DNA of 64,000 bases from Enterococcus mundtii (GCF_002947535.1 NZ_PUAP01000019.1:30312-94311); one strand, 5' to 3'; shown: positions 27,436 to 36,422, numbered from the stretch's first letter. Translations and numbers: made by a program. Notes: a model not told the origin generated them from the letters alone.

Positions 27436-28356
27436 ATGTTTAGCAGAAAAAAAGCATTTCTTTCAATATTGCTCGTGCTCGTACTTGTGACTTTGGGAAT
27501 CGTAGGGTATATTGGGAAAATCTATATTGATATCCGAGCAACCGTAAATGGCTCTTATGAAGCAATCGAGCGAGCAGAGACGGAATTGGATTACCTTTCA
27601 GGAGATCCGTTTTCGATTTTATTACTTGGAACAGATGGAGGTGTTCTGGAAAGAGAGGAACGCGGGAGAACCGACACGCTGATCGTTGCCACAGTCAATC
27701 CTAAAAAAGCAATAACAACATTAGTTAGTCTTCCAAGAGATACCTATACCGCGATCATTGACCAAGATATCAATGACAAAATCAATCATGCATATGCCTA
27801 TGGCGGAGTTTCCAGCACCCTGTCAACAGTAGAAAATCTATTAGATATCCCAATCGACTATTATGCACAAATCGATTTAAAAGGAATGAAAGAATTAGTG
27901 GATCTTGTTGGAGGCGTTGAAGTGAATAACGCATTCACTTTTCATTATGAAGGAGTGGATTTTCCAATTGGAAAGTTACAGTTAGATGGAGAAAGTGCAC
28001 GCAAGTATGCTCGTATGCGTTATGAGGACCCTGAAGGCGATTATGGCAGGCAAAAAAGACAACGTCAAGTTTTAACTGGCTTTTTGGACCAAGCAAGAGC
28101 AGTGGGCACATTAGTGAACTATAAAGGCATGCTTGAAGTCATTGGAGAAAATATACAGACGAATATTTCATGGGAAACAAGCCAAATGCTGTTTAAACAT
28201 TATCGAACCGCATTGACCCATGTGAATTCTGATCAATTGATGGGTGTAGGATTTACAGGAGATGGTGTCACAGGAGAACAAGGGATCTCTTACCAAATGA
28301 TCCCAGAAGAAGAATTAGTACGCGTACAAAATGAGTTGAAAGAGCAATTGAAATAG
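27436..28356 (+). CDS. LytR-CpsA-Psr (LCP) family glycopolymer transferase
   Basis: This 306-residue membrane-anchored enzyme probably attaches the finished polymer to peptidoglycan. One N-terminal membrane segment (~8-29) is followed by the extracytoplasmic LCP domain. Its conserved pieces are ILLLGTDG, RTDTLIVATVNP, LVSLPRDTY, KINHAYAYGG, KYARMRYEDPEGDYGRQKRQ and the catalytic arginines within them. GGAGG precedes the ATG. As the last gene before a strong terminator it closes the polysaccharide operon, consistent with covalent anchoring of the product to the wall. Confidence 0.92.
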   Translation: MFSRKKAFLSILLVLVLVTLGIVGYIGKIYIDIRATVNGSYEAIERAETELDYLSGDPFSILLLGTDGGVLEREERGRTDTLIVATVNPKKAITTLVSLPRDTYTAIIDQDINDKINHAYAYGGVSSTLSTVENLLDIPIDYYAQIDLKGMKELVDLVGGVEVNNAFTFHYEGVDFPIGKLQLDGESARKYARMRYEDPEGDYGRQKRQRQVLTGFLDQARAVGTLVNYKGMLEVIGENIQTNISWETSQMLFKHYRTALTHVNSDQLMGVGFTGDGVTGEQGISYQMIPEEELVRVQNELKEQLK

Positions 28357-28427
28357 CAGCAGGCAAAAATAAGACATCTCCTTCTCAGAAAAAGTTTTTT
28401 AGTAAATAATAGCTAGTAGTTGATGTT

Positions 28428-28471
28428 AGCAGTCCGATCCTTTATGTACAAAAGGATCGGATGCTTTTTTT
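28428..28471 (+). terminator. Terminator of the polysaccharide operon
   Basis: CCGATCCTTT and AAAGGATCGG form the core 10-bp stem, extended by AGCA-T/A-TGCT with one bulged base, and seven T follow. It is the first strong terminator after 16102, so 16126-28356 can be one transcript. Confidence 0.92.
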
Positions 28472-28622
28472 ACTAGGAATTGTTGTTAGAAACTTAATAT
28501 CTTGGATAAATAAAGATAGATATTTATGTTAAATAACAGAAAAAAAAGGACAAAATAAAAGATAAATCATACGTATACTAGACACAAGTATGGAATAGAG
28601 TTAGGAAAGGAAGGACAGATAA

Positions 28623-29402
28623 ATGAAATTGATTGATTTAAGTATCACGATTGAAAATGAAGTGCCAAGTGATCCGCAAGAAATGATTCCGGTGATCAAC
28701 TATTTAGACCACGAAAAAAGTGTACCTGATATGTTGCGCTTTTTTGAAACGGCAAAAAAGGAAGACTTGCCTAATGGCTTAGCTTGGGCGATGGAAAGTG
28801 TCCAGCTCACTACGCATACAGGGACTCATATGGATGCACCTTATCATTATCATCCCACGATGGATAATGGACAGCCAGCTTGGACCATTGAGGAGGTTCC
28901 CCTTGATTGGTGTTATGGAAATGGTGTCATGCTTGATTTTTCAGATAAACCAAATGGTTATCAGTTAACGATCCCTGACTTTCAACATGCCTTGAAACAC
29001 ATCAACTATACGCTCAAAGAAAAAGATATCGTGCTGATCCAGACAGGCGCTGCGCCGTTTTGGGGCACGCCCAATTATTTGATCAGTGGGTGCGGTGTCG
29101 GACGAGAGGCAACGCTGTGGTTAATTGAGCAAGGCATACATGTAGTTGGTACCGACGCTTGGTCGTGGGATCGACCGTTGCCTTTTATCGCGGAAGAATT
29201 TAAAGAGACTCGAGACTCCTCGATTATTTGGGAAGGCCATTTTGCTGGGATCGAAAAGAAATACTGTCATATCGAAAAATTGACGAACTTAGATCAACTG
29301 CCACCGACTGGTTTCAAGTTAAGCTGCTTCCCAACGAAAATCAAAAAAGCGAGTGCTGGTTGGACACGAGTGGTCGCAATCATGGAGGAAGACCAACTTT
29401 GA
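28623..29402 (+). CDS. Cyclase-family protein (kynurenine formamidase-like hydrolase)
   Basis: This 259-residue protein of the PF04199 metal-dependent amidohydrolase-like family shows the signature HTGTHMDAPYHY, whose histidines and aspartate bind the metal, plus the later GTDAWSWDRP segment. Family members hydrolyse N-formylkynurenine, isatin or other amides, and many remain uncharacterised. ATG 28623 follows AGGAAGG. It stands alone between two regions with no pathway partner; an extended TATACT box at 28574-28579 may be its -10. Substrate is unknown. Confidence 0.85.
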   Translation: MKLIDLSITIENEVPSDPQEMIPVINYLDHEKSVPDMLRFFETAKKEDLPNGLAWAMESVQLTTHTGTHMDAPYHYHPTMDNGQPAWTIEEVPLDWCYGNGVMLDFSDKPNGYQLTIPDFQHALKHINYTLKEKDIVLIQTGAAPFWGTPNYLISGCGVGREATLWLIEQGIHVVGTDAWSWDRPLPFIAEEFKETRDSSIIWEGHFAGIEKKYCHIEKLTNLDQLPPTGFKLSCFPTKIKKASAGWTRVVAIMEEDQL

Positions 29403-29420
29403 TTTGAAAAAGCTTGAACG

Positions 29421-29472
29421 GATTTAGACATCCAGCGCCTATCTATGGAAGAGGGCGTTGAATGTCCAAATC
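29421..29472. repeat. Imperfect inverted repeat between cyclase gene and paralogue array A
   Basis: Two 19-base arms (29421-29439 and 29454-29472) are inverted copies with three differences, around a 14-base spacer. No T run follows on either strand, so it is a weak terminator or a regulatory or recombination relic rather than a standard terminator. Confidence 0.55.
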
Positions 29473-29546
29473 AGTAAATGGAAAAACTGCGAACAAGTTC
29501 AAGTAGAGGAAGCTGTGTCAAAGCAAGTTCATGGAGGGATAGATAA

Positions 29547-30437
29547 ATGGATTCAGAAAAAGATATCTTGCTTTATGGCTTATATAAGGAACGCGAAGCT
29601 TTTTTTGCTGATGTAAAAAATAATAAAGTTGATCTACAAGGCTATCCAACCTTATCTGGTGAATCAGAACATGCACATATCATTGATTATTACAATAACA
29701 GGCTACATATGGTGATGGTTGAACGAAAAAGATCAGGGAGGTTACGCACTTTTGGGCAGTGGCATCAATTTATAGAGCGATTACCTTTGATGTTGTTCCG
29801 ATTTTGGAAAGAGAATCCGCTTTGGAAACAATACGTGCAGTGTATGAACTGGAATCCTAAGAACAGCTTGTGGGCAACGTTCAATTATCCGATCTTTCAT
29901 GAGAATCTTCGACTAGAAGACATCGTATTATATTTTCAAAATGAGGAAGGCGAGATCATAAGTTGTAACAAGCATATTACTAGAGGCTGTAAAAATGGCA
30001 TTGATATGGCCATCCACTATCCCAATATTCTCATTTATTTCGTGTTAGATGGCATAAAAATGAAAGAAGTCATGCAAAAAAATCGTAACAAAAAATACAA
30101 AAGTGAGTATACCTGTAAAGAATTACGCTATATTTTTCGACATTGGTATCAATTAAAGGAGAAAGTCGTATTTTTTTTAAATCAAAAAATTGTAAAAGCA
30201 CCTTGGATCGAAGGAAATCATATTCGCCAATGGGAAAGGTATCATGAGCGTCACAAGGAAAAGTTGATGAAAAAGACCTCTAAGTCAGTGGACGATCTCA
30301 CACATGATATTTTCCCAGAAGAGAAGAAAAATGAATTAAAATCTTTCAAAGCGGTGATTTTAGAAGTAAATGAAAAGGGGAAAATTCAAAAAAAAATGGC
30401 AAAATCTATCGGTAGACAGCGAGCGTTCACCTTGTGA
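29547..30437 (+). CDS. Unknown protein, paralogue family A, copy 1
   Basis: This 296-residue soluble protein has no signal peptide and no domain I recognise. It shares three blocks with two full-length downstream neighbours: an N-terminal alpha/beta-looking block (ILLYGLYKEREAFF then HIIDYYNNRLH), a NPKN motif near 110, and a C-terminal block with GCKNGIDMAIHYPN, YTCKELRYIFRHW and KIVKAPWIEG. The tail is basic and ends RQRAFTL, a motif shared with copy 3. AGGGATAGATA precedes the ATG. Lysine, tyrosine and isoleucine content is high. Tandem amplification suggests a variable or defensive/antagonistic function, but that is inference. Confidence 0.75.
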   Translation: MDSEKDILLYGLYKEREAFFADVKNNKVDLQGYPTLSGESEHAHIIDYYNNRLHMVMVERKRSGRLRTFGQWHQFIERLPLMLFRFWKENPLWKQYVQCMNWNPKNSLWATFNYPIFHENLRLEDIVLYFQNEEGEIISCNKHITRGCKNGIDMAIHYPNILIYFVLDGIKMKEVMQKNRNKKYKSEYTCKELRYIFRHWYQLKEKVVFFLNQKIVKAPWIEGNHIRQWERYHERHKEKLMKKTSKSVDDLTHDIFPEEKKNELKSFKAVILEVNEKGKIQKKMAKSIGRQRAFTL

Positions 30438-30540
30438 TGTATTTAGTGGGCGTGTCTATAACTTACTGTTGCGGAAGATTTGGCGATAGAAGGCTATTTG
30501 TAGAATAAAAGCCTTCACTTGGGGCAGAGGAGAGAAACGA

Positions 30541-30847
30541 ATGATAACAAATGAAATAAAAATTATATTTTTGGGGAATGAAAGTAAGTACCAACGACTA
30601 TTTGTGTCAAATGAATTGGAACGATTCCAATCGGGTAAAGACTATCAAGTACAAATGTTTGACGCATATAATAATGGAATAGAGAAGCTGATCATCAAGT
30701 ATGTGCAGGAAAATAAACTACAAACATTACAAGACTGGGAGGATTTTTCTGACAACTTGCCTTTGTTACTATTTCCGCAAAATGAAAAAATTAGTTTGTT
30801 TTTCTGAATATTATGAGTTCATGATTAAGTGTAAGAAAGTGGGATAG
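30541..30847 (+). pseudogene. Paralogue family A, copy 2, truncated and frameshifted
   Basis: The first 88 codons (30541-30807) match the N-terminal block of family A, including IIFLGNES, MFDAYNNGIEKL and LQDWEDFSDNLPLLLF, then stop. A run of six A at 30785-30790 lies just before the break. In the shifted frame from 30782 the sequence reads SEYYEFMIKCKK, which lines up with the LWKEFMAASKE region of copy 4, before a stop at 30845. The rest of the gene is missing. A functional short product consisting of the N-terminal block cannot be excluded, since a good ribosome site (CAGAGGAGAG) is kept. Confidence 0.65.
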
Positions 30848-30851
30848 CGGA

Positions 30852-31763
30852 ATGGATACAGATAAAGTGTACATTTTATTATTTGGGATGGATGATCAAC
30901 GAAATCTATTTTACCAAGATGTAATCTCGAGAAAAGTGAAACTGAAAAGATTTCCTAGTCTGACAGGACCAAACTCATCAGCATATGTCATTGATTGCTA
31001 CAATAAAGGGCTACATGAATTGATCGTTAGTAAATTGTTAGAAAAAAAGTTAGAGACCGTAGAAGAATTACAAGAACTTGAGAAAGAATGGCCAAACTTA
31101 TTAGCAGAAGAGTATAAACATCTACCGCATTGGAAAAGATACTGGCTGTGTATGCAATGGAACCCTAAAAATCGCTTGTTGAATATATTTAAAAAAGTAG
31201 TAACTGAAAGAAGATTATTCACGGAAAAGGGGGCACTCTACTATCGTAACAAGTATAAAGATGAAAAAAATTTTAATAAGCATATCGAAAGAGGCTGTAA
31301 AAACGGTCTCGATATAGCCATCCACTGTCCTAATGTCAGGATATATTTTGTACTGGACAAACTGAATATGCACAATATCTCTAAAAAAAATTGTTATGGA
31401 CAATACGAAAGTGATTATACCTGTAAAGAACTGCGTTATATTTTTCGGCACTGGGATGAGTTAAAAGAAAAAGTCGTTTTTTTTGAAAATAAAAAAATCG
31501 TGAAAGCACCTTGGATCAGAGGAAAGTATGTCAAGGCTTGGCAGAAATATAGTGACATACGAAAGCGGCGTTTCACATGGAATCTCAACAAGCAAGAGTG
31601 CAAGTCGATGGAAAATATCCAATCAAGCACATCTCTTGCAAACGAGAAGGCACGAGAACACAAAAACTTGCAATCCTTGCTTATAGAAGCAATAGGAAAA
31701 CAAAACAATATCCAAGAGCAAAAGAAACCACCTGTGCATAGGCAACGAGCCTTAACGATATAG
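30852..31763 (+). CDS. Unknown protein, paralogue family A, copy 3
   Basis: This 303-residue protein is the closest relative of copy 1. It shares YVIDCYNKGLHELI, MQWNPKN, KHIERGCKNGLDIAIHCPN, a near-identical DYTCKELRYIFRHW block, KIVKAPWIRG and the C-terminal tail RQRALTI. No signal peptide or membrane segment is present, and the last ~80 residues are basic and probably disordered. The start lies five bases after the shifted-frame stop of the degenerate copy 2; the ribosome site is weak (AAGTGGGA), so coupling to upstream translation is plausible. Function unknown. Confidence 0.75.
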   Translation: MDTDKVYILLFGMDDQRNLFYQDVISRKVKLKRFPSLTGPNSSAYVIDCYNKGLHELIVSKLLEKKLETVEELQELEKEWPNLLAEEYKHLPHWKRYWLCMQWNPKNRLLNIFKKVVTERRLFTEKGALYYRNKYKDEKNFNKHIERGCKNGLDIAIHCPNVRIYFVLDKLNMHNISKKNCYGQYESDYTCKELRYIFRHWDELKEKVVFFENKKIVKAPWIRGKYVKAWQKYSDIRKRRFTWNLNKQECKSMENIQSSTSLANEKAREHKNLQSLLIEAIGKQNNIQEQKKPPVHRQRALTI

Positions 31764-31888
31764 TTTTGGAAATACTATTTTTTTAGATACATAAGAAAGA
31801 GAGAAATATCAATTCGAATATTTTTTCAATCAAAAAAGTCAGTGCTGAGTGGCAACGAGATCGCTAATTTAAAAGAGGAGGAATGGTC

Positions 31889-32842
31889 ATGCCATTAGAT
31901 GGAGATAAAGTATTATTGATTGGTTTGGATGGTTCATGTGAACAACTATTTAAGGAGTTGAATGAAGGGAAACATGGATTTGAAGGAGAATTAAAAGAAA
32001 AGGATCATCGAGCCTATATGGTTGATACTTATAATGATGAAGTGAAAAGAATCATTTATGATAAAGTCAGAAAGGATGAACTGGTAACGAGGGAACAATG
32101 GCAACAATTTGCTGATGGTGGCATAAATGACTATGTAAAATCAGACAACTTACCGTTGTGGAAAGAGTTCATGGCTGCATCTAAAGAAAACCCTAAGAAT
32201 CAATGGACAAATAGTTTTTCCGGTGCAATTCAAGCTGGCAACATAGAAATAGAGGGTATACAACGGGACAAAAGTGGGAATAAAATTGGGACAGAAGGAA
32301 TAGAGCTATACTACATAGACAAGCATGGAGATAGAATATTCCTCAAAGAATTAGATGAAAACGGAGGGAAAATCGGGATAGACATGCTAAAATGCTATCC
32401 CACTATAAAAGCTTATATCACCTTAGATGGTATACAGATGAAAGATATAGCAAATAGACGTTATCTTAGGATGTATCCTATGGGGCAACTTCGTAAAATG
32501 TTGCGCTATGCTTATCGATCATGGCCGATCATAAAAGATCAGGTGACTTTTATGTCAAAAAGTCGGATTATACCACCACCTTGGCATGAAGGCGAATTTG
32601 TCAAAGATTGGCAAGTTTATATCGAAAATAGGGAAAATAAAGTGTCTAAAGGAATGGAGGTATCTTCTTTTCTAGCGGGCATACACACGTCGGAACAAAA
32701 GAAAATGTGTACAAATGGCACTCAAGTACTTCGTAAAATGACGATAGGACTTGCTAAACGAGCAGATGAATTAAATGAGCAGAAGAAACGAGAGTCATCT
32801 CGAATAAAGATACAGCGAGCTTCAACTGAATCGGAAAGATAA
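31889..32842 (+). CDS. Unknown protein, paralogue family A, copy 4 (divergent)
   Basis: This 317-residue protein is the most diverged copy. It keeps VLLIGLDGS, YMVDTYNDEVKRII, LWKEFM-NPKN, GGKIGIDMLKCYP, LRKMLRYAYRSWPIIKDQVTF and PPPWHEGEFVKDWQVY, aligning with the other copies throughout. The tail ends RASTESER instead of RQRA(F/L)T. AGAGGAGGA directly abuts an upstream in-frame ATG at 31883, so ATG 31889 is the better start. A bidirectional terminator follows. The N-terminal GLDGS only superficially resembles a GTPase P-loop; the lysine and Ser/Thr needed are missing. Confidence 0.75.
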   Translation: MPLDGDKVLLIGLDGSCEQLFKELNEGKHGFEGELKEKDHRAYMVDTYNDEVKRIIYDKVRKDELVTREQWQQFADGGINDYVKSDNLPLWKEFMAASKENPKNQWTNSFSGAIQAGNIEIEGIQRDKSGNKIGTEGIELYYIDKHGDRIFLKELDENGGKIGIDMLKCYPTIKAYITLDGIQMKDIANRRYLRMYPMGQLRKMLRYAYRSWPIIKDQVTFMSKSRIIPPPWHEGEFVKDWQVYIENRENKVSKGMEVSSFLAGIHTSEQKKMCTNGTQVLRKMTIGLAKRADELNEQKKRESSRIKIQRASTESER

Positions 32843-32935
32843 AGCGTATATTGGATATTGCCTAAGATTTTTAGAAGATTATCTATGAGTTGATGTGGCA
32901 AGATAAAAATTCATTTCAAAGATATTGGAATAAAC

Positions 32936-32976
32936 AGCTAAAAAAGCCAACTCATAAGGAGTTGCCTTTTTTAGCT
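32936..32976. terminator. Bidirectional terminator between family A and murE
   Basis: CAACTC/GAGTTG with flanking AAAAAG and CTTTTTT forms a hairpin with T runs on both strands. It can end both the rightward family A transcript and the leftward murE transcript. Confidence 0.85.
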
Positions 32977-33023
32977 AGAATCATCTGTCTAAGTTAAAGC
33001 GTTCTGTTCTTCTTTAGAAATCT

Positions 33024-34526
33024 TTATTGTTCGATCAAGCGTTTTGCCACGTCATAGTCACCTTCATAAGGTTCATCGACGCCACCAACTTTTTGATACG
33101 CATCGACACCTTTACCAGCAATCACAACAGAGTCTTCTGGATGACTTTCTGCTAGTGCTTGTTGGATCGCAGTGGGACGGTCCATTTCGTAATGGACAGC
33201 AAGCTCTTTATTTGTGATTGCTTCATGGATTTCCTCTGCAATTTTTTGTGGATCTTCAAAAGCAGGATCATCTGCGGTCAAGAAAACGACATCGGCTGTT
33301 TCTGACAAGACTTCTCCAAAGTCTTTTCTGCGGGAAATGGCTTTGTTTCCTGGACTTCCTAGAACGACGATCACTCGGCCATTAGGATGTTCACTCTTAG
33401 CAAATGCTAATAATGTTTTTAAACTTAAATAGTTATGCGCATAATCAACATACACATGGGCGCCGTTCTTATGGGTCAACTGATCCATGCGTCCAGGTAC
33501 CCTAGCTTCTCTTAGGCCTTGTTGGGCATCAGTGATCGAAGCACCGACTAAAGTCGCCGCAATGATTGCGCTAGCTGCATTTTCTTGATTGAAGCCACCA
33601 GCTAATTTGATCTCGTACTCCGCTTCAACAGGTAGATCAGAACCGTGTGTGATCAATTGAAACGCTTGTGTTTGATTTTCTAAACTTTTCACTTGAACGT
33701 CTGTTGTATCTGCTCGTCCGTAAGTGATGGCAGGAATACCATGGACTTGCCCCGTCTCCACTAATAAATCAAAGTAATCACTCTCACGGTTTAAAATCAC
33801 TTTTTTTGAATTTAAGATCAACTGACGTTTGCAATAAAAGTAATCATCAAACGTCGGGTGTTCGATCGGACTGATATGATCTGGAGAGATATTTAAGAAA
33901 ATCCCAACATCTAAAGTGAGTCCATAAACACGTTGCGTTTTGTAGGCTTGGGAAGAAACCTCCATGACAAGGTGTGTCATACCGTTTTCAACTGCTTCAG
34001 CCATCATGCGATACAAGTCGAGTGATTCCGGTGTTGTCAGATTAGATTTGAAAAAGGACGTACCGTCTAATGTGGTATTCATTGTTGAAAACAAGGCGGT
34101 TTTATAGTTGGTCGTATAATCCAAAATGGCTTTGGTAAAGTATGCAGCGGTGGTTTTACCTTTAGTCCCAGTAAATCCGATGACTAACATCTTGTTTTGT
34201 GGATAATCATAAAAAGCCATGGAAAGAATCGCCATTGCTTTGCGAATATCGGTCACGATTATGCCACATGCTTCGTTCTCATAAGGCTCTTCGGCGACGT
34301 AGTAATTAAGTCCTTGAGCAATTGCGGCAGTTAAATACTCTTCTTTGAAATTCAATCCTTTACAAAAAAATAATGTCTCAGCGTCGACCTGACGTGAGTC
34401 ATAACTTAATTTCTTGAATACTCTATTTTCTGGAGCATAAAGATGCCACCCCTGTGGTGATACAAATTCTTTTAACAGATTTTCTTTTAACAATAAGTTG
34501 CGGATATCTTCTAAGGAGAAGCTCAT
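33024..34526 (-). CDS. murE: UDP-N-acetylmuramoyl-tripeptide synthetase, lysine-adding type (MurE)
   Basis: This 500-residue cytoplasmic ligase adds the third residue to the peptidoglycan stem peptide. It has the three Mur-ligase domains: an N-terminal substrate domain, the ATPase domain with GFTGTKGKTT near residue 120, and a C-terminal domain with the amino-acid-selecting motif DDPAFEDP. The DDP form, rather than DNPR, points to L-lysine instead of diaminopimelate. The frame extends to a GTG at 34541, but GTGAGGG at the proper distance favours ATG 34526. It is transcribed against both neighbouring paralogue arrays. Confidence 0.93.
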   Translation of the reverse strand: MSFSLEDIRNLLLKENLLKEFVSPQGWHLYAPENRVFKKLSYDSRQVDAETLFFCKGLNFKEEYLTAAIAQGLNYYVAEEPYENEACGIIVTDIRKAMAILSMAFYDYPQNKMLVIGFTGTKGKTTAAYFTKAILDYTTNYKTALFSTMNTTLDGTSFFKSNLTTPESLDLYRMMAEAVENGMTHLVMEVSSQAYKTQRVYGLTLDVGIFLNISPDHISPIEHPTFDDYFYCKRQLILNSKKVILNRESDYFDLLVETGQVHGIPAITYGRADTTDVQVKSLENQTQAFQLITHGSDLPVEAEYEIKLAGGFNQENAASAIIAATLVGASITDAQQGLREARVPGRMDQLTHKNGAHVYVDYAHNYLSLKTLLAFAKSEHPNGRVIVVLGSPGNKAISRRKDFGEVLSETADVVFLTADDPAFEDPQKIAEEIHEAITNKELAVHYEMDRPTAIQQALAESHPEDSVVIAGKGVDAYQKVGGVDEPYEGDYDVAKRLIEQ

Positions 34527-34559
34527 TGAATCATCCCTCACTTTGTATTTATTTGGTTT

Positions 34560-34568
34560 ATTATAGCA
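34560..34568 (-). promoter_or_regulatory. Extended -10 promoter of murE
   Basis: Read on the minus strand the site is TGCTATAAT, a perfect extended -10 element, 33 bases before the chosen ATG. No clear -35 is needed for this class. Confidence 0.65.
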
Positions 34569-34831
34569 TATTTTTTGTTTCGTATTTTCAGGAACAGGTG
34601 ATTTAAGTAAAAATGAAAGAAGGTAGAATACAAAAAATGGACAAGAACAAATGATTGGCTACGAAAGAAACGGGCAGATTCCCATAATAAAAAATTGGGT
34701 ACTCCAAAAGGAAATAGTGTACAAAAAATCCAACCAATATAGCAAAGAAGTGTTCCAACAGCAGATCAAGCAAGATACGGAAACCTTACTAAGGAATCAC
34801 TGATTGAAATAAAAAGAGAGAAGGTCTAAAA

Positions 34832-35569
34832 ATGAATCCTGAAAAAATAAACGGATTTAATGAGCAGTTAGCAAAGAGAAATACTGTATCTAAAGAGAAA
34901 CGAGAGCAATCTGAACGTACCAGAGATGTTGAATCTTTACATTCAAAACATCCTATAGAGGATAGTTCAATGTATAGTATAGAATCTGATTCAATCTACT
35001 ATAGTCTAGACGATAGCTATAGTTCACAAGATCATTTGATACCTCGGGGACAAGCCAAACAAGCGGATCAAGTCAGTGAGAAACAACCGGGAATGATGAC
35101 CAGGATGTGGAGAAATCTACTAGGTGGTCAATTTTTAAATGGAACAGTTTTAAATAAGGTAAAGCTTAATAAAACTATCCCTTTAAATAATGTTCAACAA
35201 TTCTCGAAGGAAGGGTTCGGTGGAGGCAAATTAGCCCAAGGTTCAGTAGAGCGAGCCAAAAAAACAGACAACAGTGTAACAACCTCTCCACAATCTACAT
35301 CAAAACGACGAAGAATTTTGTCATACATAGCTGAAAAAATCCAAAAAATAGGCAGGACAACAAAGAGGAAAGAACCTAGAACAGCTGGAGATCATTCGTT
35401 ACCGAAGCCAAAAACGATTCAAAAAAATGAGAAACAGTCCACTAAGATAGTAAGGGATAGTCCAAGCTACTTCCCGCATAAACTTCGTTCGGCGAATGAA
35501 GCTGCAAAAACGGCAAACAACTTATTTTCTAAAAAAGAAAAAGCGATGGTTGCTAAAGAACGAGGATAA
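34832..35569 (+). CDS. Unknown protein, paralogue family B, copy 1
   Basis: This 245-residue, very hydrophilic and basic protein has no signal peptide, membrane segment or recognised domain. Serine, lysine and glutamine dominate and long parts look disordered. It shares with copy 2 a central MW/RxLLGGQFLNGTVLNK-like segment and a C-terminal block (SPSYFPHKLRSANEAAKTA). It shares with all family members the tail (A/S)KER(R/G) preceded by KA(M/V). The leader before its ATG (AAATAAAAAG and AGAAGG) also recurs before the other copies. Function unknown; the conserved tail could be a recognition signal. Confidence 0.68.
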   Translation: MNPEKINGFNEQLAKRNTVSKEKREQSERTRDVESLHSKHPIEDSSMYSIESDSIYYSLDDSYSSQDHLIPRGQAKQADQVSEKQPGMMTRMWRNLLGGQFLNGTVLNKVKLNKTIPLNNVQQFSKEGFGGGKLAQGSVERAKKTDNSVTTSPQSTSKRRRILSYIAEKIQKIGRTTKRKEPRTAGDHSLPKPKTIQKNEKQSTKIVRDSPSYFPHKLRSANEAAKTANNLFSKKEKAMVAKERG

Positions 35570-35691
35570 AACGTTTGGTCCAAGCTTGAAAGTTTTAGTA
35601 GAAGAAGCGTTAAAGAAACAGAAATAAACTAGGACTGTCTGACAGTGCCTGAAAAGGTGAGTCTTAAATAAAAAGAAAGAAGGAGTAGAAA

Positions 35692-36297
35692 ATGAATGAT
35701 GAAAAAACAAGTGAAATAGGAGAGAATTTATTTAACATAAAGGACTTGACTAGAGATGAACTGCGTCTAATCAGTAGATTTTTGATTTCACATGATATTG
35801 AACTAAAAGAACCTAAAGTAGATGGACTAGAAAAACTCTTTTCACTCAAAAAAGATTCATATCAAGAGACGACAAAACAGCATCACCGTAAACCAAGTTT
35901 CAACCCGATAAAGCAAGTCGGTAGAGCGATTAGGTTACTGTGGAAAAAAACATGGACGATGATACAAGGTAGTCGATTTTTCGCTAGAATAACATTAAAT
36001 AAGATGAAGGAAGAGCAAGCTGTCACTACAAACAGCAATGAACAACGATCGAAAGAAGGCATCAGTCGAAGCGACTCGACTACAAGTAGAACAAAACACG
36101 CAAACAAATATAATGAGGTAAAGGCTACAGGCGATTCGTTGCAGAGCCCACAAATGACCCAAAAATCCATTGGGGCTGTGAAAGAAAGTCCGATATACTT
36201 CACACGTAAAATTCGTTCGGCGAATGAAGTTGCACAGGCAGTAAACACCGCATTAACTAAAAAGGTAGATCATCCGGTTTCAAAAGAACGAAGATAA
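35692..36297 (+). CDS. Unknown protein, paralogue family B, copy 2
   Basis: This 201-residue basic protein is most similar to copy 1 in its second half: SRFFARITLNKMK, SKEG, SPIYFTRKIRSANEVAQAVN and the tail VSKERR. The N-terminal third (LTRDELRLISRFLISHDIELKEP) is probably helical. The DNA after its stop (AAACGTTTGGTC...) matches that after copy 1, so gene and spacer were duplicated together. AGAAGGAG precedes the ATG. No domain is recognised. Confidence 0.7.
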   Translation: MNDEKTSEIGENLFNIKDLTRDELRLISRFLISHDIELKEPKVDGLEKLFSLKKDSYQETTKQHHRKPSFNPIKQVGRAIRLLWKKTWTMIQGSRFFARITLNKMKEEQAVTTNSNEQRSKEGISRSDSTTSRTKHANKYNEVKATGDSLQSPQMTQKSIGAVKESPIYFTRKIRSANEVAQAVNTALTKKVDHPVSKERR

Positions 36298-36422
36298 ACG
36301 TTTGGTCGTAGCGTGAAAGTCTCAGTAAAACAAAACGTTAAAAGGAGGGGAAGGAAAACAATTTAACTTGTTTCAATTTAAAACTTGTTATTTAAATAAA
36401 AAATGGAAGAAGGAATAGGACA

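Noticed and set aside
31910..31945. GLDGS near the N terminus of family A copy 4 looks like a small-GTPase P-loop
   Set aside because: The lysine and Ser/Thr of GxxxxGK(S/T) are missing, no DxxG or NKxD motif follows, and the other copies have different residues there.
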